Below are positions 17,300-19,207 of a DNA stretch of 19,207 bases, piece after piece. A model generated the notes under the pieces. It was not told the origin of the DNA. It worked only from the letters and a program-made list of their open reading frames with translations, and did not search any database. The translations under genes were made by a program, and so were the position numbers. The stretch's first letter is position 1. Each line of letters starts with the position of its first letter. The stretch is from Sarocladium kiliense (lineage: Eukaryota > Ascomycota > Sordariomycetes > Hypocreales > Sarocladiaceae): NCBI GenBank assembly GCA_030734395.1, contig JAUZTG010000022.1, positions 1-19,207 of the forward strand, given 5' to 3'.

Positions 17300-18570
17300 C
17301 TCCGTGTCCTAAGTGCCTGGTTTGGCAGATCTGGGTGACGGCGGGGTTGGTGGGTTGAGAGTGTTTGAAAGTCTAAGCAATTTCATCAACCTAAGAGGGG
17401 AGGTGCCTCCACTTTTAGACCGTCACTTTGTCTGGCTGCCTAAGGCAATAACATCTGGAGTCTTACAAATCCTGCCGAGTCGATTGCGATAGACAATGAA
17501 TTCAAGTATTCGGCAGACCCTCGATTCGACTATATTTAGTTTTGACTGTATTTGTTCGCTCCGGCTTCGTTCTCAGGGGGGGAGGTTCGGTGCCATCGTG
17601 GTCCAGTTGTAACGTCGATGAATGATCGTTGTGGCCATTTCCAGCCGTGGCAGATCACAGCGCCAGGGGCCCACGGACTCGGTCGAACTTAAACCCGGAA
17701 AGTACAGGACGTGACTCAAGTATATAGTGTGAGAAGCGAGAAATTGACACTGTGAAAAGTGGTCCGTGCGCCCCAAACTCTTTTTAGCTGTTTCCTGAAG
17801 AGGAAGCCGATTTCGCTCCTAATGATACGGTAAAGGCATATATACACATTCTGCATGGGAAAAATATGCAGGGCTATGTGTGGCTGCAGTGACACGTAGT
17901 TTTAATAAATTTCGGGGGGTGATTGGCAGCGGTGGGCATTACGTCCTTATTAAGTAAAGTCTAAAACTGGAGGGGCAAAATTGTTAGTGTCCACCTGACA
18001 GGAGTACTGTGACGGGCAGTCAGGGACTTTTGGGCTAGCTGGTCGCTAGCAGGGATGTCTCTGGGGTGGCCCAGATGAGGTTAAAAGGGGAGGAAGGATC
18101 CTGTACTAGGAAGACATCGGTTTTTAATTCTTTAGAAATTCTTTCTGGGAGCCAGAGAGGCCAGAAGGCCTCGAGGCTGCTAGGAAGCCTATTAATTCAT
18201 TGCCTTCATTTTTGAGAGATTTATTTTGAGCCTGTTTTTGGCCGCCTCTACATTCCTTGTCCGACCTCTGTCGTCAACCTCCCTTAGATATCGGGCTGCC
18301 GCAGGCCCTATTGATGCCTTGCCAGCGAACTTTCCTGCGACCGACCCGATATTCTATCTCATGAGATGCTTCCCTATCAGGAGACATAAGCCTCAGATTG
18401 ATCCGACCTCATACGCGTAATCTGGTGCAGCCTCGGGCTGACCAGCCAAGACGCCTGTGCGACGACTTTCTGTGCATCTCCCCTAGGGTAAATTAATGAG
18501 TTGGGTGTTGTTTTCCGTCCCTTTCTGCTGCTAAAGTACGTGGCAGTACATTTAAATTCGCACTGTACAA
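17300..18570. other. merB upstream region and gene-free flank
   Basis: About 1.27 kb with no convincing gene. For the minus-strand merB promoter, a CCCCT stress-response-like element lies at about 17396-17400 (read as AGGGG on plus) and a GCCTAAGGC palindrome at about 17437-17445. From about 17980 to 18400 the composition changes and includes several local inverted repeats (GGGCTAGC...GCTAGC near 18031-18050; GGCCAGAAGGCC near 18159-18170). This part may be decayed retrotransposon LTR, but I could not define both ends. Confidence 0.4.
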
Positions 18571-18648
18571 GCCACAATTTGACGATGTGGTCCGTGCGGA
18601 AACTTTTTCAAAACTGGAAAACGGCGACAATCTTATCGGTCGTTACTG
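18571..18648 (+). repeat. Tc1-type transposon terminus (copy C)
   Basis: The last 60 bp (18589-18648) match the reverse complement of 10616-10675 with only two mismatches by eye, including the exact terminal CGTTACTG and the following TA at 18649-18650. Similarity fades toward 18571. No transposase remains. It could be the end of a MITE or a solo end of the element whose transposase lies at 10900-11897. Confidence 0.85.
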
Positions 18649-18650
18649 TA

Positions 18651-19207
18651 ATATTATGTCAAGTGTCTTATTATTAAGCTTTAATCCATATAAAATCTGA
18701 AAGGACTACACTTACTGATTTGCTGAGTAAAAGTACAGCCATAAACTGACAATAGCACTTGTGCAGTAAGTAATGCAGATCATACAGTGGCGGCCACAGA
18801 TGGTGTAGCAATTGGACTTGCAGGCTTTGTGGCCAATACATACAATGAAGCAGACCGACAGTGGTCAAGAGTGATAATCGGCCACAATCGGCCACAATCA
18901 GCTTTAATCGTCCACAAATCAGCCAGCATACCTTTAGCGGGCAAGATGTCCAAAGCTGCACGTACAAGCCACATCCAAGCCACATAAATGTAGTCCGTGT
19001 CCAGAGAGTTTGTGAGCAAAAATCGGACTTCATTTTCGTTCACTATTATATGTATGTATAAACGGGACTATCCATGTACATTGTAATGGGCTATCCCTAG
19101 TGTCACGGACAATTAGGTGCCAATAAGAGTTATGTATATTCTTAAGGAGTAGGAAGCTATTCATAGAGAGAGATGTGAGGGAAAGGGGTTACGCCATGTC
19201 TCCTCAG
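18651..19207. other. Gene-free repeat-like right edge
   Basis: No coding region is seen. TACAGTGGCGGCCACAGATG at 18784-18803 looks like a TA-flanked transposon terminus, but I find no partner end. A GGCCAC-rich patch includes two adjacent copies of AATCGGCCAC (about 18875-18896). GTACAAGCCACA near 18962 repeats a string found near 18565. From 19101 a TGTCACGGAC start resembles fungal LTR beginnings, but the window ends too soon to tell. Confidence 0.4.

Noticed and set aside
17573..18420. Short ORFs at 17573-17776 and 18226-18420 as genes
   Set aside because: They are short, lack recognisable motifs and lie in repeat-like, low-coding sequence.
1..19207. tRNA, rRNA or CRISPR arrays
   Set aside because: No cloverleaf with a plausible B-box, no rRNA-like blocks and no regularly spaced repeats were found; the 20-bp tandem repeat has no spacers.

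Overview
The window looks like nuclear DNA of a filamentous ascomycete (Pezizomycotina). The genes carry short introns of 54-77 nt with GTRNGT-type donors and CTAAY-like branch sites, they have no Shine-Dalgarno spacing or operons, and several predicted proteins resemble uncharacterised lineage-specific fungal families. Transposon debris is spread through the window, so this is an accessory, repeat-rich segment rather than a conserved housekeeping block.

Layout. Positions 1-3800 hold a doubtful minus-strand ORF, a gene-poor stretch with a 20-bp tandem repeat, a 391-aa single-exon fungal orphan protein (2004-3179), a fragment of a DNA-transposon terminus (about 3355-3539) and a pair of diverged hairpin repeats (3625-3800). 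Positions 3874-9068 hold two minus-strand genes for large, partly disordered, probably nuclear proteins of unknown function. The first has four exons and a visible internal exon duplication. Positions 9885-10456 encode a small two-exon protein with four membrane segments. Positions 10616-11897 are a Tc1/mariner (DD34E) element whose transposase is broken by one frameshift and whose right terminus I cannot find. Tail-to-tail with it lies a 437-aa member of another fungal orphan family (11950-13263). Positions 13756-14277 carry a decayed piece of a Helitron-type Pif1 helicase.

The most notable content is at 14630-17299: a convergent pair encoding mercuric reductase (MerA, three exons, 501 aa) and organomercurial lyase (MerB, single exon, 288 aa, with an N-terminal thioredoxin-fold-like domain). 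Their stop codons are 177 bp apart. In the known pathway MerB cleaves the C-Hg bond of compounds such as methylmercury and releases Hg(II), and MerA reduces Hg(II) to volatile Hg(0) using NADPH. Together they form a minimal broad-spectrum mercury detoxification module, here in a eukaryote and bracketed by transposon relics. No mercury transporter, MerR-type regulator or MerP is visible.

The right end (17300-19207) has no convincing gene. It holds another copy of the Tc1-type terminus (18571-18648), a GGCCAC-rich repeat patch and a possible retrotransposon LTR start at the edge. Gene models are by-eye splice predictions, and functional names rest on family motifs, not on searches.
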